Below, piece by piece: positions 53,914-63,564 of a stretch of DNA of 64,000 bases. Under the pieces are notes generated by a model. That model worked only from the letters and a program-made list of their open reading frames with translations. It was not told the origin of the DNA and searched no databases. The position numbers and the translations under genes were made by a program. The DNA is from JAUIIK01 sp963709995 (GTDB taxonomy: Bacteria > Chloroflexota > Chloroflexia > Thermomicrobiales > CFX8). Positions within the stretch are counted from its first letter, which is position 1, and each line of letters opens with the position of its first letter. The stretch is taken from the NCBI GenBank assembly GCA_963709995.1, contig CAVPYN010000011.1:124001-188000 (forward strand), in the 5' to 3' direction.

Positions 53914-56900
53914 ATGGCTGAAGAAGCGTATGGCGCGCTGAAGTGGCGCAATATCGGGCCGCATCGCGGCGGTAGAGTCGTCGCAGTCGCTGGCGACCCG
54001 GTTGATGACAAGACGTTTTATTTTGGTGCCGTGGCCGGTGGGGTCTGGAAGACCGATGACGCCGGGGATCACTGGTACAACATCTCGGATGGCCAGTTCA
54101 CGACGGCGGCGGTCGGGGCGATTGCGATTGCCGACTCCGACCCGAACGTGATCTACGTCGGGACCGGCGAGTCGTCGATTCGCTCGAATGTCTCGCACGG
54201 CGACGGTGTGTATAAATCCACTGACGCTGGCAAGACCTGGGCCAATATTGGCCTCTCCGACACCCGGCACATCAGCCGGATCAAGATTCACCCGAATAAC
54301 CCGGATCTGGTCTATGTCTCGGCGCTCGGTCACGCCTGGGGCAAGAACGACCAGCGCGGCGTCTTCCGCTCGAAGGATGGCGGCGCGACCTGGGAGAAGG
54401 TGCTCTATAAGAATGAAGGCGCGGGCGCCATCGACCTGACGATGGACGCGACCAACCCGCGGATTCTCTACGCCGCGATCTGGCAGGCCCAGCGCTTGCC
54501 CTGGTCGATGGAGTCCGGCGGACCCGATAGCGGCATCTGGAAGACGACCGACGGCGGCGACAACTGGACCGACATCACCCGCAACCCGGGCCTGCCGACC
54601 GGCGAGAACATCGGCAAGATCGGCATCTCGGTTTCACCGGCCAACCCGAACAAGGTCTACGCCCTGATCGAAGCCGACCAGAACGGCCTCTATCGCTCCG
54701 ACGATGGTGGCGCGAACTGGGAGTTCATCAACGACGATCCATCGCTGCATACCCGCAACTGGTATTACACCCACATCTACGCCGACCCCGGCGATGAGAA
54801 CACCGTCTGGGTCATGGAGCAGCAGTTCCTGAAATCGATTGACGCGGGCAAGACCTTCACGTCGATCCCGGTGCCGCACGGCGACAACCACGACATGTGG
54901 GTCGATCCGAAGAATCCGGACCGGATTATCGAGGGCAACGACGGCGGCGCGATCGTCAGCTTCAATGGCGCGGCCTCCTGGTCGACGATCATGAACCAGC
55001 CGACGTCGCAGTTCTATCATGTCACCGTCGACAACCAGGTGCCCTACAACGTCTACGGCTCGCAGCAGGACAACTCGGCCATGCGCGTGCCGAGCATCAG
55101 CTTCTATGGCGCGATCACGCAGAATGACTACGTCGTCCCTGGCGGCGGCGAGTCCGGCCATATCGCCGTGAAACCGACCGAGCCATACACCGTCTTCGGC
55201 GGCTCGGTCGGCAGCGGTCTCGGCCACGGTCGCTTCCGCGCCTGGTATCCCAACACCGATCAGACGCGCAACATCACCGTCTGGCCGGAGTTCTACGGCT
55301 TCACCTCGCCGACGAGCATCCACAAGTACAGATTCCAGTGGACCTTCCCGGTCGAGATCTCGCCGCACGATCCGGACAAGCTCTACGCCACCTCCAACTA
55401 CGTCCACGTCTCCTACGACGAGGGCGGCAGCTGGGAGGTCATCAGCCCGGACCTGACCCGCAACGACCCGGCCCACCAGGAGCACTCCGGCGGACCGATC
55501 TCCTCCGAGAACGTCGGCGCGGAAGCCTACGGCACGATCTTCGCGCTGAAGGAATCGCCCCACGAAAAGGGCGTCATCTACTCCGGCTCCGACGATGGTC
55601 TGATGTACGTCACCAAGGATGGCGGCGCGAACTGGGAGAGCATCACGCCTCCCGACGACCTGCTGCCGAATCCGGCCGAGAACCCGGCCCGCATCAGCAC
55701 GATCGACGTCTCGCCGCACAAGGCCGGCACGGTCTACGTCGCCGCCAACCGCTACCAGCACGACGACCCGTCGCCCTACCTATTGAAGAGCGACGACTAT
55801 GGTCAGAGCTGGCAGCTCATCACCAGCGGTCTCGCCGACAACGTCATCTGCCGGGCCGTCCGCGAGGATGTCAACAAGCCGGGCATCCTCTACGCCGCCA
55901 CCGAGACGGGCGTCTTTGTCTCGCTCGACGACGGTAGCAACTGGGAGTCGCTGAACACCAACATGCCGATCTTCCCGGTCCACGACATCGTCTCGAAGGA
56001 CACCGACCTGGTCATCGCTGGCCACGGCCGCTCCTTCTGGATCCTCGATGACGTGACCCCGCTCCACCAGCTCCAGGAGGAGCAGGTCAGCGGCACGAAA
56101 CTCTTCAAGCCGCGTGATACCTACCGCTATCGCATCGACCACGGCCACGGCCTGGACATCCAGCCGGGCCTCGTCGCCTATCGCCGCGCCGGACCGACGA
56201 CGATCTCCGTCCGCGCCGTCCGCGACGAGTACGGCGACTGGGAGCAGGATCTACTCGACGCCGGAACGAATCCACCGGACGGCGTCATGATCCACTTCAA
56301 CGTCGATGAAGTTCCCGACGAGGCGACGCTGACGATCAAGAACAGCGCCGGCGAAGCGATCAAGACCTTCACCCTCGACGGCGAGGGCAGCAGCAAACTC
56401 CGGATCAAGGCTGGCGCGAACCGCCACATCTGGAACATGCGCGAGGAAGGCCCGGCAACCCGCGAAGCCGACAAGAGCCTCCCGGCCCGAGCGCGCCGGA
56501 TGTTCGACGGCACGGCGCCGAAGGCTCCTCTCGGGCGACTACTCGGTCGAGCTCGCGATCGGCGACGACGTCCAGACGCAGACCTTCTCGATCCTGCCGG
56601 ATCCACGTCTGCCGATCTCGGAAGACGATCTCAAGGCGCAGTACGAGTTGAAGGCGGCTATCCGCGACAAGATCTCGGAGGCCCACGAAACGCTCAACGT
56701 GCTGGAGAAGCTCGACGCTCAGGTCAATGACTGGTCGTCGCGCACCGACGATGCTTCGATCAAGGAAGCCGCCGAAGCGCTATCGGCCAAGATCGAGACG
56801 CTCTGCGATCTGCTCCGCGTCCCGAAGATCGCGTCGACGCGCGGCGGCGAGAACGGCCTGCGTGAGAAGCTCGGCGTCCTCTCGTCGGCGATCGACGAGT

Positions 56901-57097
56901 CGGATCACGCGCCGACGGCCCAGGCCCAGGAGGTCTACGGCAACCTGGCTGAAGACGTGACCTCGGTCCGCTACCGGGCCCAGCAGTTCGTCGACGACGA
57001 GGTCGCGGCCTTCTCCGCCAAGCTCGAAGCTGCCGGAGTCCCGCGCCTCAGCACAACGCCAGCATCGACGGGCGCTCGCGCCGCTGCTGGAGATTAG
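53914..57097 (+). CDS. Large BNR/sortilin-like repeat protein (VPS10-type beta-propeller), one frameshift
   Basis: About 1061 codons. At least nine Asp-box/BNR repeats are visible (GVWKTDDAGDHW, GVYKSTDAGKTW, GVFRSKDGGATW, GIWKTTDGGDNW, GLYRSDDGGANW, YLLKSDDYGQSW, GVFVSLDDGSNW), giving one or two beta-propellers, followed by an Ig-like part and a helical C-terminal domain (ETLNVLEKLDAQVNDW). The frame shifts near 56525 (KAPLG to SGDYSVELAIGDD). Related proteins are often exported glycosidase-like or peptidase-associated, but no signal peptide is seen at ATG 53914, so it may be cytoplasmic or start further upstream. Function unknown. Confidence 0.8.
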
Positions 57098-57127
57098 AAC
57101 CCGTCAAGCGGATATGCAGGGATAGAG

Positions 57128-57164
57128 ATGGCGCTCAGGAGATTGAGCGCCATTTCCTATTCTT
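57128..57164 (+). terminator. Intrinsic terminator after the BNR-repeat gene
   Basis: Perfect 10-bp stem (57128-57137 with 57144-57153, ATGGCGCTCA and its complement), six-base loop, then TTCCTATTCTT. It lies 30 bases past the stop of the BNR-repeat gene and is a good rho-independent terminator on the plus strand. Confidence 0.8.
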
Positions 57165-57218
57165 GAAAGCGCCGAGCCTTGATTGCGGCCCATCGTCTCG
57201 TGAAAGGACCGGAAACCT

Positions 57219-57960
57219 GTGCCCGATTTTCGTGCTCTCGTCCGGATTCCATTGATCGAGCGCAACCCGCTGAACCGGTATCGTAATCTCCGAGACGAGC
57301 GGCACGAGATCCGGGATGGCATCGTTCTCTACTCGGAAGGGAATGAAGGCGTCGATACCAATTTCGCCGCTGTACTTGGGCTCGTGGATCCCGAACGCCT
57401 CTTCGATCTCGCTCGTGGATTCTTCGGAAACTCACCATTCGCAGTCATCGTTGAATCCGAGACGGCATCAGCTGTCGAAGAGCACGTGATTTCTCTGGGG
57501 TGGGCTCTCGACGAAGAAGAGACAGCGATGGTCCTGATCGAGGTTCCGGGAACTCCCGAGCCACCGGAAGAGCTGGACATCCAACGAGTTTCGAACGAGA
57601 AGACATACGAAGACTACATGACCGTCGTTCCCGGCAATCGGAGTTGGGCGCCGAGCCTTGCCGCCGCAACTGATCCCCGGGTCGGGCTGTTCGTTCGGCT
57701 ACGTCGCCGGCGCTCCGATCGCAACGTCACGACTCACTGTCTATCGCGAGTCTGTTGAGGTAACGGCGGTACAGACCTTGGAACGGTGGCGGCGACGGGG
57801 ATTCGGCAGCGCAATGACCTGGGCTGCGATCTGCGAGGGGCAGCGCCGCGGCGGCCAGTCAATCATCCTCACCGCCACCGGGATGGGCTATCCGGTCTAC
57901 CTGCGGATGGGCTTTCAGAGAGTCTGCGCGTACCGTGTGTACCTGCCGCCATCACAATAA
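57219..57960 (+). CDS. GNAT-family N-acetyltransferase, one frameshift
   Basis: About 246 codons. An N-terminal part of about 125 aa (IPLIERNPLNRYRNLRDERHEI; FFGNSPFAVIVESETASAVEEHV) is followed, after a shift near 57680, by a GNAT core: YVAGAPIATSRLTVY, VTAVQTLERWRRRGFGSAMTWAAI (the R-x-x-G-x-G/A acetyl-CoA loop) and MGYPVYLRMGFQRVCAYRVY. GTG 57219 has GAAAGGACCGG upstream. The acceptor substrate is unknown. Confidence 0.75.
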
Positions 57961-58165
57961 CCGCATCAAGTGCCAACTTCCGACCATCCGTACTCAGCAT
58001 CGTCCAGGCCCTCCTCTGCATTCCGCCATCCGCGCCCTTGTCAGCGGCGGATCAACACATTGCGTCCGTAGATTGAGGAACAGCAAGGTCATGCCACCAG
58101 GAGAATTGTTCGCATGCGGGCCCAGCCTGGACGGTCAATACTCCGCACTCATTTCTCGCGTCCCG

Positions 58166-59728
58166 CTATCTCCGGTGAACGATCTCTCCGCCGAGAATTG
58201 TTGCTTCGACCTGGATGTCGAACAATTCGTCCGGCTCAACCACAAAGGGATCAGCCGAGAGCACAGCGAAATCAGCCAGCTTCCCGGTTGTTATCGTGCC
58301 CTTGAGATGCTCTTCATATGCCCACCGTGCCGGCCAGATCGTGAACATCTTGAAGGCATCCTCAACGCTGACCGCTTCTTCGGGACGGTAAATGTTGCCA
58401 CGCTGGGTGCGGCGCGTCACCGCGCAAGCGATGTTGAAAAGCGGCGCGATCCCATCAGGCACGGTGCCGGTTGAATCGCTCGACCCGATGACCTCTACTC
58501 CGGAATCGATCAGGCTGCGCAATCGGAATGGGCGCGGGTAGCGGCTACCCATCGTGTCGCCCTGGCTGTAGATGAACTGTGGCGTCGTTACCGCCCCGAC
58601 CCCGAGTCGCTTCAGACGATCCATCTGTGGTTGGTCGACCACAAAGTCAGCGCTATGCTCCAGCCGGTGGCGGTGGGCACGCGGATGGCTGTTCAAGGCG
58701 TGTTCGTATGCATCTAGGCCAAGGTCAATCGACAGCTGGCTGTTGATGTGCATCCAGAGTTGCTGCCCGGCATTGTGGACCCTGGAGACGAAATCAAACA
58801 ATTCGGCGCGGGTCCACTTCACATCCCAGAGTTTGTTGCCATAGCCATCGTGACAGCACCCGTCGATAAACGCCTTGACGCCGCCATACGCCAACATGTC
58901 ATCGCCAAATCCCGGTTTCATCCCCAGAGCGAACAATTCATCCAGCTCCATGTGACGACCGGCATGCACCCAGTAGCGCATACGCAGCGGAAGCTCTCCG
59001 GACGCCTGCAGATCCTGGACTGCGACGAGGTCGTGGCTCGAATACGGCAGATTATGAACCGTCGTCACCCCGTTCGCGATGAAGAGTTCCATAGCCTTCT
59101 CTCGCAACGAATCGGTGACCACATCCACGCCAAAAGCTGGCAGGAGATCCCACATCTCGGTTACAACACCGGTCGGTGTGCCATCCCCGGCGCGATGCAT
59201 CACGATCCCCATCGGGGGATCGCTCTCCCGGCCCCAGAGACCGAGTTCGTGAAGCGCCCGTGTGTTTAGCATCCCGACATGCAGGCTGGAGAAGACCACG
59301 ACTGGATGTTCCTGACTGACGGCGTCGAGATCCTGGCGGGTGAGCAGGTGCCCTTCCGGAACCCGCAACTGCAGCCCGAAACTCGAACGCCCGATGATCC
59401 ACTCACCAGGCGGCGTCGTTTCGGCGACGCGGGAAAGTTCCCCCGCTATGGCCGCAAGGCTCTCGAAGGGCGGCACGGCGCAGGAAACGCAACGGGTTAA
59501 CGCGACACAAGTCATTTCCAGGTGCGTGTGCCCGTCAATGAGCCCGGGCACGACGGCCCGTCCTCCGGCGTCGTAGACCTGCGCGTCGCCAGCTATCGCT
59601 AACACCTCGTCGTTCGTGCCAACATGAACGATTCGACCCTTGCGGGCGAACACGGCCCCGGCACGAGGCAGGGAGCTATCAAACGTGTAGATATTGGCAT
59701 TGATGAGCGCGAGATCGGCCTGGTACAT
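58166..59728 (-). CDS. Amidohydrolase family protein (YtcJ-like)
   Basis: 520 aa. N-terminal beta-sandwich (ADLALINANIYTFDSSLPRAGAV), metal motif GHTHLEM (HxH), GEWIIGRSSF, KAFIDGCCHDGYGNK, HINSQLSIDL, HRLEHSAD, SSDSTGTVPDG (Asp), and C-terminal LKGTITTGKLADFAVLSADPF. This matches exoenzyme/YtcJ-type metal-dependent hydrolases acting on C-N bonds. ATG 59728 has AGGGAG six bases upstream, and its ATG overlaps the stop of the DUF4013 gene before it, so the two are co-translated. Confidence 0.85.
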   Translation of the reverse strand: MYQADLALINANIYTFDSSLPRAGAVFARKGRIVHVGTNDEVLAIAGDAQVYDAGGRAVVPGLIDGHTHLEMTCVALTRCVSCAVPPFESLAAIAGELSRVAETTPPGEWIIGRSSFGLQLRVPEGHLLTRQDLDAVSQEHPVVVFSSLHVGMLNTRALHELGLWGRESDPPMGIVMHRAGDGTPTGVVTEMWDLLPAFGVDVVTDSLREKAMELFIANGVTTVHNLPYSSHDLVAVQDLQASGELPLRMRYWVHAGRHMELDELFALGMKPGFGDDMLAYGGVKAFIDGCCHDGYGNKLWDVKWTRAELFDFVSRVHNAGQQLWMHINSQLSIDLGLDAYEHALNSHPRAHRHRLEHSADFVVDQPQMDRLKRLGVGAVTTPQFIYSQGDTMGSRYPRPFRLRSLIDSGVEVIGSSDSTGTVPDGIAPLFNIACAVTRRTQRGNIYRPEEAVSVEDAFKMFTIWPARWAYEEHLKGTITTGKLADFAVLSADPFVVEPDELFDIQVEATILGGEIVHRR

Positions 59729-60414
59729 CAGATGCTCCCTGACTCGAGCACTTGGGCATCTTCGTTGCCGTGAACCACCCGGTACGCCTGCCCGGCGATG
59801 TGGGCAATCGCCAGGTTGCCATAGAAACCAGTGAAGATCACTCCGACAAAGCAGAGGACGATTCCGAGCTGCCCAATAGCACCGGCGGCCATGGTCGTGA
59901 GCACGAGAAACAGGATCGACATCCAACCCAGCGTTCGGAGGTCCGCAACGATCTCATCGAACTCGAACATCGCGCCAAAGTGCCTCCGGTTCGCATAGCG
60001 ACCGATCAGCACCGGGCTCAAAAACGCCGAGACGAGTGAAAAGACCATCATCACCGGCATAAAGACCAGCATTGCCAACGCGAACATCACCCAGAAGACG
60101 GCAAGCTCCCCGCTGAGAGCGCCGACGAGAATCGCCGCTCCAATACCGCATCCAAGGATAATATAGATGGGCGCGGTCCAGATCATCAACCCGAGCCAGA
60201 ACAGGAAGCCGTGCGTTAGATATCCACCGAGATCATCCCACTCCGGCAGGCCCTCCTCGCCAGTAGCGTGGATCCTTCTGGCGATCTCAAGCATGTATCC
60301 ATACACGAAGAAGCCGCCAACGAAGGGAATCAGCGAAATCAGGCCGCCGATCAGGATCTTCTTGACCCACTCGGGATCATCGAAGACGTAGCTGAATGCC
60401 CGGCTAATGTCCAT
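59728..60414 (-). CDS. DUF4013 membrane protein, copy 2
   Basis: 228 aa with about six TM segments. MDISRAFSYVFDDPEWVKKILIGGLISLIPFVGGFFVYGYMLEIARRI at the start and FCFVGVIFTGFYGNLAIAHIAGQAY at the end are diagnostic of DUF4013. The family is of unknown function, often duplicated, and may act in membrane transport or envelope stress. Stop and the next gene's start overlap (ATCTGATG). Confidence 0.82.
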   Translation of the reverse strand: MDISRAFSYVFDDPEWVKKILIGGLISLIPFVGGFFVYGYMLEIARRIHATGEEGLPEWDDLGGYLTHGFLFWLGLMIWTAPIYIILGCGIGAAILVGALSGELAVFWVMFALAMLVFMPVMMVFSLVSAFLSPVLIGRYANRRHFGAMFEFDEIVADLRTLGWMSILFLVLTTMAAGAIGQLGIVLCFVGVIFTGFYGNLAIAHIAGQAYRVVHGNEDAQVLESGSI

Positions 60415-60550
60415 TACCCACCTGTCTCGGGCCTTGCGCGGGAACAGCTACCCACCTCGCCACCGAGATGAAATCAGGGCGTCGCCACAACACCGTGTTG
60501 CCCGGATTCATGGAGTGTGCCTTGTGTTTGGGAGCCGCTCCACGGTTCTC

Positions 60551-61240
60551 TCATGGTTCCAAGGACAGCGTGTTCGCGGATATATCCTCGTTGCCACCTG
60601 CCTTCCGATACACCTGCCCGGCGGCGTGCGCGGTAACAACGTACGCGTAGAAGGATGTGAAGATAATGCCAACGAAACAGAGCACGAATCCCAGCGAGCC
60701 GACGAAATTCGCAACAAGTGCGGTCAGGACGAAAAGGAGAAGCGGCGCAGCGCCGGTCTGCCGCACCTGACGAAAGATCAGCTCGAACTCGAACATCGTC
60801 CCAAAACGCTGCTCCATAGCGTATCGCCCGCCAACGATCGGCAATGCGACCGCCGCGAAGAGAATCAGCACCAGAAAGAGAATTCCAAACAGTCCAAACA
60901 CCAGAATGCCGGTCAGAGCGGCAATGGCGTCGTTTCCACTTGCGCCGCCAAGCATTGCAATGCCAATCGCGACGCAGGAAATCAGGACGATCACCGGCAG
61001 GAACCAGATGAAGAGGCCAACGGCAAAGAGAAAACCACGAGTAAGGTACCCGCCAAAATCGTCCCACTCCGGCAACTCTTCCTCGGATCCGGTAGCAATC
61101 CGCTTGACAATCTCAAGCATGTATCCGTAAACCACAAAGCCACCGACTATCGGAATCAGCGAGATCAGCCCGCCAAGCAAGACCTTCTTAACCCATTCGC
61201 TATCCTCGAAGACGAAAGAAAATGCGCGCCCGATGTCCAT
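60551..61240 (-). CDS. DUF4013 membrane protein, copy 1
   Basis: 229 aa paralogue of the following gene (MDIGRAFSFVFEDSEWVKKVLLGGLISLIPIVGGFVVYGY; FCFVGIIFTSFYAYVVTAHAAGQVY). The conserved N- and C-terminal blocks and a GLPEWDDFGGYL-type loop are shared; the middle TM segments differ. The two genes are 136 bases apart, on the same strand. ATG 61240 begins the protein. Confidence 0.82.
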   Translation of the reverse strand: MDIGRAFSFVFEDSEWVKKVLLGGLISLIPIVGGFVVYGYMLEIVKRIATGSEEELPEWDDFGGYLTRGFLFAVGLFIWFLPVIVLISCVAIGIAMLGGASGNDAIAALTGILVFGLFGILFLVLILFAAVALPIVGGRYAMEQRFGTMFEFELIFRQVRQTGAAPLLLFVLTALVANFVGSLGFVLCFVGIIFTSFYAYVVTAHAAGQVYRKAGGNEDISANTLSLEP

Positions 61241-61463
61241 CTACCCGTCTCCATTCCCTATGTACACTCAGAATAGCCTAGCAAGCGCGGAAGGGGAACT
61301 GACCATGAGGATCGCGTCACGTGAGGACGACGGGGCGCTCCTTCGTCACCGGGCAACGGCATTCCCGCGATCACCGTCGCAGACGAGAGCCTCCCCAAAA
61401 ACCCCGGCCCAACGCTAGACTGGACCGTCGATGCGTGTGGGTTTCGTGTGCCGGGAGCCAGAG

Positions 61464-62453
61464 ATGAAGATTATCGACGTTCACAACCACTTCTATCCGG
61501 AGGTGTACCTCCGGGAAATCGAGCGCGACTCAGGGGCCGCGTCATTGAGCACGACGCCAGATGGGGAGCGAAGAATTCATTACGCTGGAGACTACAGCGT
61601 CCTCGACGAAGCGCATTACAACCCGGCCAAGCGCATCGAGGACCTGGATCGGGCGGGCATCGATATGCAGATCTTGTCGCTGACCGTCCCGGGTGTCCAC
61701 AGTGAACCTCCGGAACGCGGGATCGAACTGGCGAGAATAACTAACGAAGGATTGGCCGGAGTCTGCCAGGATCATCCAGACCGCTTTCGCGCATTCGCCA
61801 CCCTGCCATGCCAGGTTCCCGAAGCAGCCGCAAGGGAACTGGAGCGCTCGATTCGCGACCTCGGGCTCGTGGGCGCAATGATCTTCTCCAATCTGGACGG
61901 CATGCCGCTCGATGATCGGAGATTCGACCCGATTTACGAGACGGCGTCCAGTCTCAGCGTGCCGCTGCTCGTCCACCCCATCGCGCCTCCGTCAATCGAC
62001 AATCTGACCGATGACCTGCGCCTTGTCGCCATCCTTGGATTCCCTTTCGAGATGACCCTGGCGGGCGCGCGGTTGATTCTCGGCGGCACGCTCGACCGCT
62101 TCCCGAACCTGACCATCATCCTTGGACAGCTGGGCGGAGCGTTGCCGATGCTCGCAGAGCGGATTGGAAGAGGTCTCGAGATTTATCCCGAGGTGATGAG
62201 CAGCCTTGAACGGCCTCTCGATCACTACCTGCGACGCTTCTACTACGACACCGTGCCCTACGGCGCGATCGGTATCCCGTTGACTTATGACATTGCCGGG
62301 GCAAACCGGATCCTGGTCGCGAGCGACCATCCCCATCAGATTGGCTCGCTCGACCAGTGCCTGGACGTGATTCGATCGATGGATGTGCCGGAAGAGGAGA
62401 AAGCCTTGATGCTCGGCGGAACCGCCTCGACACTGTTCGGCATTCCGGCATGA
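61464..62453 (+). CDS. ACMSD-like amidohydrolase (amidohydrolase 2 family)
   Basis: 329 aa. Metal motif IDVHNHFYP (HxH), then FRAFATLPCQVPEAAARELER, PLLVHPIAPP (His), IILGQLGGALPMLAERI (His replaced by Gln in the usual GHxG), and LVASDHPHQIGS (catalytic Asp). The family includes 2-amino-3-carboxymuconate-6-semialdehyde decarboxylase and related decarboxylating hydrolases. ATG 61464 begins the conserved part. The stop overlaps the next gene's ATG by four bases. Confidence 0.8.
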   Translation: MKIIDVHNHFYPEVYLREIERDSGAASLSTTPDGERRIHYAGDYSVLDEAHYNPAKRIEDLDRAGIDMQILSLTVPGVHSEPPERGIELARITNEGLAGVCQDHPDRFRAFATLPCQVPEAAARELERSIRDLGLVGAMIFSNLDGMPLDDRRFDPIYETASSLSVPLLVHPIAPPSIDNLTDDLRLVAILGFPFEMTLAGARLILGGTLDRFPNLTIILGQLGGALPMLAERIGRGLEIYPEVMSSLERPLDHYLRRFYYDTVPYGAIGIPLTYDIAGANRILVASDHPHQIGSLDQCLDVIRSMDVPEEEKALMLGGTASTLFGIPA

Positions 62454-62749
62454 GCACGAGCGACTTGCCGGTCTTCAACAACCTCGTCGATGTGCGCCGG
62501 AAGATAGACGAGATCGATGCCGAAATCGTGCGCATGATTGCCGTACGCGCCGCCTGCGTTGACGAAGTTGTGCGGTTCAAGTCCGGCCCTGCAGACGCCC
62601 ACCGGCCAGACCGCGTCGAGGCCGTCATCGCGTCGGTCCGCTCTCACGCAGACCGCGATGGCGCGGATCCCGATCTCGTGGAACAGCTCTATCGATCGAT
62701 GATTGCCTGGTTCACCGCACGCGAGATTCAGAAACTCAGCACAGAGTAG
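62450..62749 (+). CDS. AroQ-type chorismate mutase
   Basis: 99 aa, all helical. VDVRRKIDEIDAEIVRMIAVRAACVDEVVRFKSG carries the helix-1 Arg and the loop of AroQ; later RVEAVIASVRSHADRDGADPDLVEQLYRSMIAWFTAREI completes the fold. It rearranges chorismate to prephenate in the cytoplasm. ATG 62450 overlaps the upstream stop (ATGA), coupling the two genes. A related isochorismate-pyruvate lyase (PchB-like) is the alternative. Confidence 0.82.
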   Translation: MSTSDLPVFNNLVDVRRKIDEIDAEIVRMIAVRAACVDEVVRFKSGPADAHRPDRVEAVIASVRSHADRDGADPDLVEQLYRSMIAWFTAREIQKLSTE

Positions 62750-62795
62750 AACTGCTATGCGACGCCGGGAGGGCGCGCGAAGGGTACCCTATGCT

Positions 62796-63260
62796 CTAGC
62801 GAACCGCGAGCCGTTCCGTCTGGGCCCGGTCCCAGACAGCAAACTCGATGCTGGTAACGACATCGGAGTTGAGGGAGTCGATCATCGATTGCGTATGACG
62901 ATCGAGGGCCGTGCCGAGTTCCGCGGTGTCAAGGATGTCAAGATCCAGGAGTATGTCACCGAGACGCGACGGCGACGAGCTACTGGCGATCGCCCTAAGC
63001 CGTTGCTGATGCTGCTCGATCAGGGCTTCATGAAGATCAATCGCTCCAATTGTGCCGCTCTTCATGAGCTGTAATCCGAGCCGGTCAGACGGGCGGCTCG
63101 ACTGCACGCCAACCACCTCGCCATCAACAAATCGGAAGTTCACCGTCCGGTAGGTCGTTGTCACCACGAGCGTGCCGTTGGCGCCCCGGCTGGCGAGGGC
63201 TGCCAGTGTTCGCGCGAGCGGAGCCCTGGAGAAATCAGGATTAGTCATATCTTGCCGCAT
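62796..63260 (-). CDS. DUF4388 domain protein (PatA N-terminal-like)
   Basis: 154 aa. LARTLAALASRGANGTLVVTTTYRTVNFRFVDGEVVGVQSS is the DUF4388/PatA N-terminal domain found next to receivers in cyanobacterial and Chloroflexota signalling proteins. The C-terminal half (LGDILLDLDILDTAELGTALDRHTQSMIDSLN) looks like the T2SS-E/GspE N-terminal-like repeat often found with it. ATG 63260 follows GGAAAG; ATG 63248 is an alternative. No partner kinase lies nearby. Confidence 0.7.
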   Translation of the reverse strand: MRQDMTNPDFSRAPLARTLAALASRGANGTLVVTTTYRTVNFRFVDGEVVGVQSSRPSDRLGLQLMKSGTIGAIDLHEALIEQHQQRLRAIASSSSPSRLGDILLDLDILDTAELGTALDRHTQSMIDSLNSDVVTSIEFAVWDRAQTERLAVR

Positions 63261-63564
63261 CTTTCCAAACCGGAGTTCCCGTCTTCTGGATCTACCTGAC
63301 AATCTTGGCAAGACCTGGGCTAGACACGAAGATACGCGGGTCATAGGCTGGTGCGGGCCTTTAGTTCCAGCATCGACGTACTGAATGCGCCCACTGCCTG
63401 TCCGGCCGAACCATGATCCCCGTTCCCTCCAGTCAACCCGGGCGCGTCCTGCTATCGAAGGGATAGTCCCTCTTGTGAGTCTTTGCAACCAGATGTACGC
63501 TAGCGCGGCAACGAACGAGGCCAATCGGTGATCGGGGGCGCGTGCCCGTTAGAACAGGCGGTCG
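63261..63564. other. Gene-free stretch between the DUF4388 and MFS genes
   Basis: Divergent promoter region of about 300 bases. An inverted or reversed reading is open on the minus strand to 63524 in frame with DUF4388, but that extension looks like low-complexity noise. I see no repeat or RNA structure of note. Confidence 0.4.

Noticed and set aside
54634..55761. 375-codon minus-strand frame inside the BNR-repeat gene
   Set aside because: It is opposite a well-supported coding frame with clear Asp-box repeats and has no family pattern.
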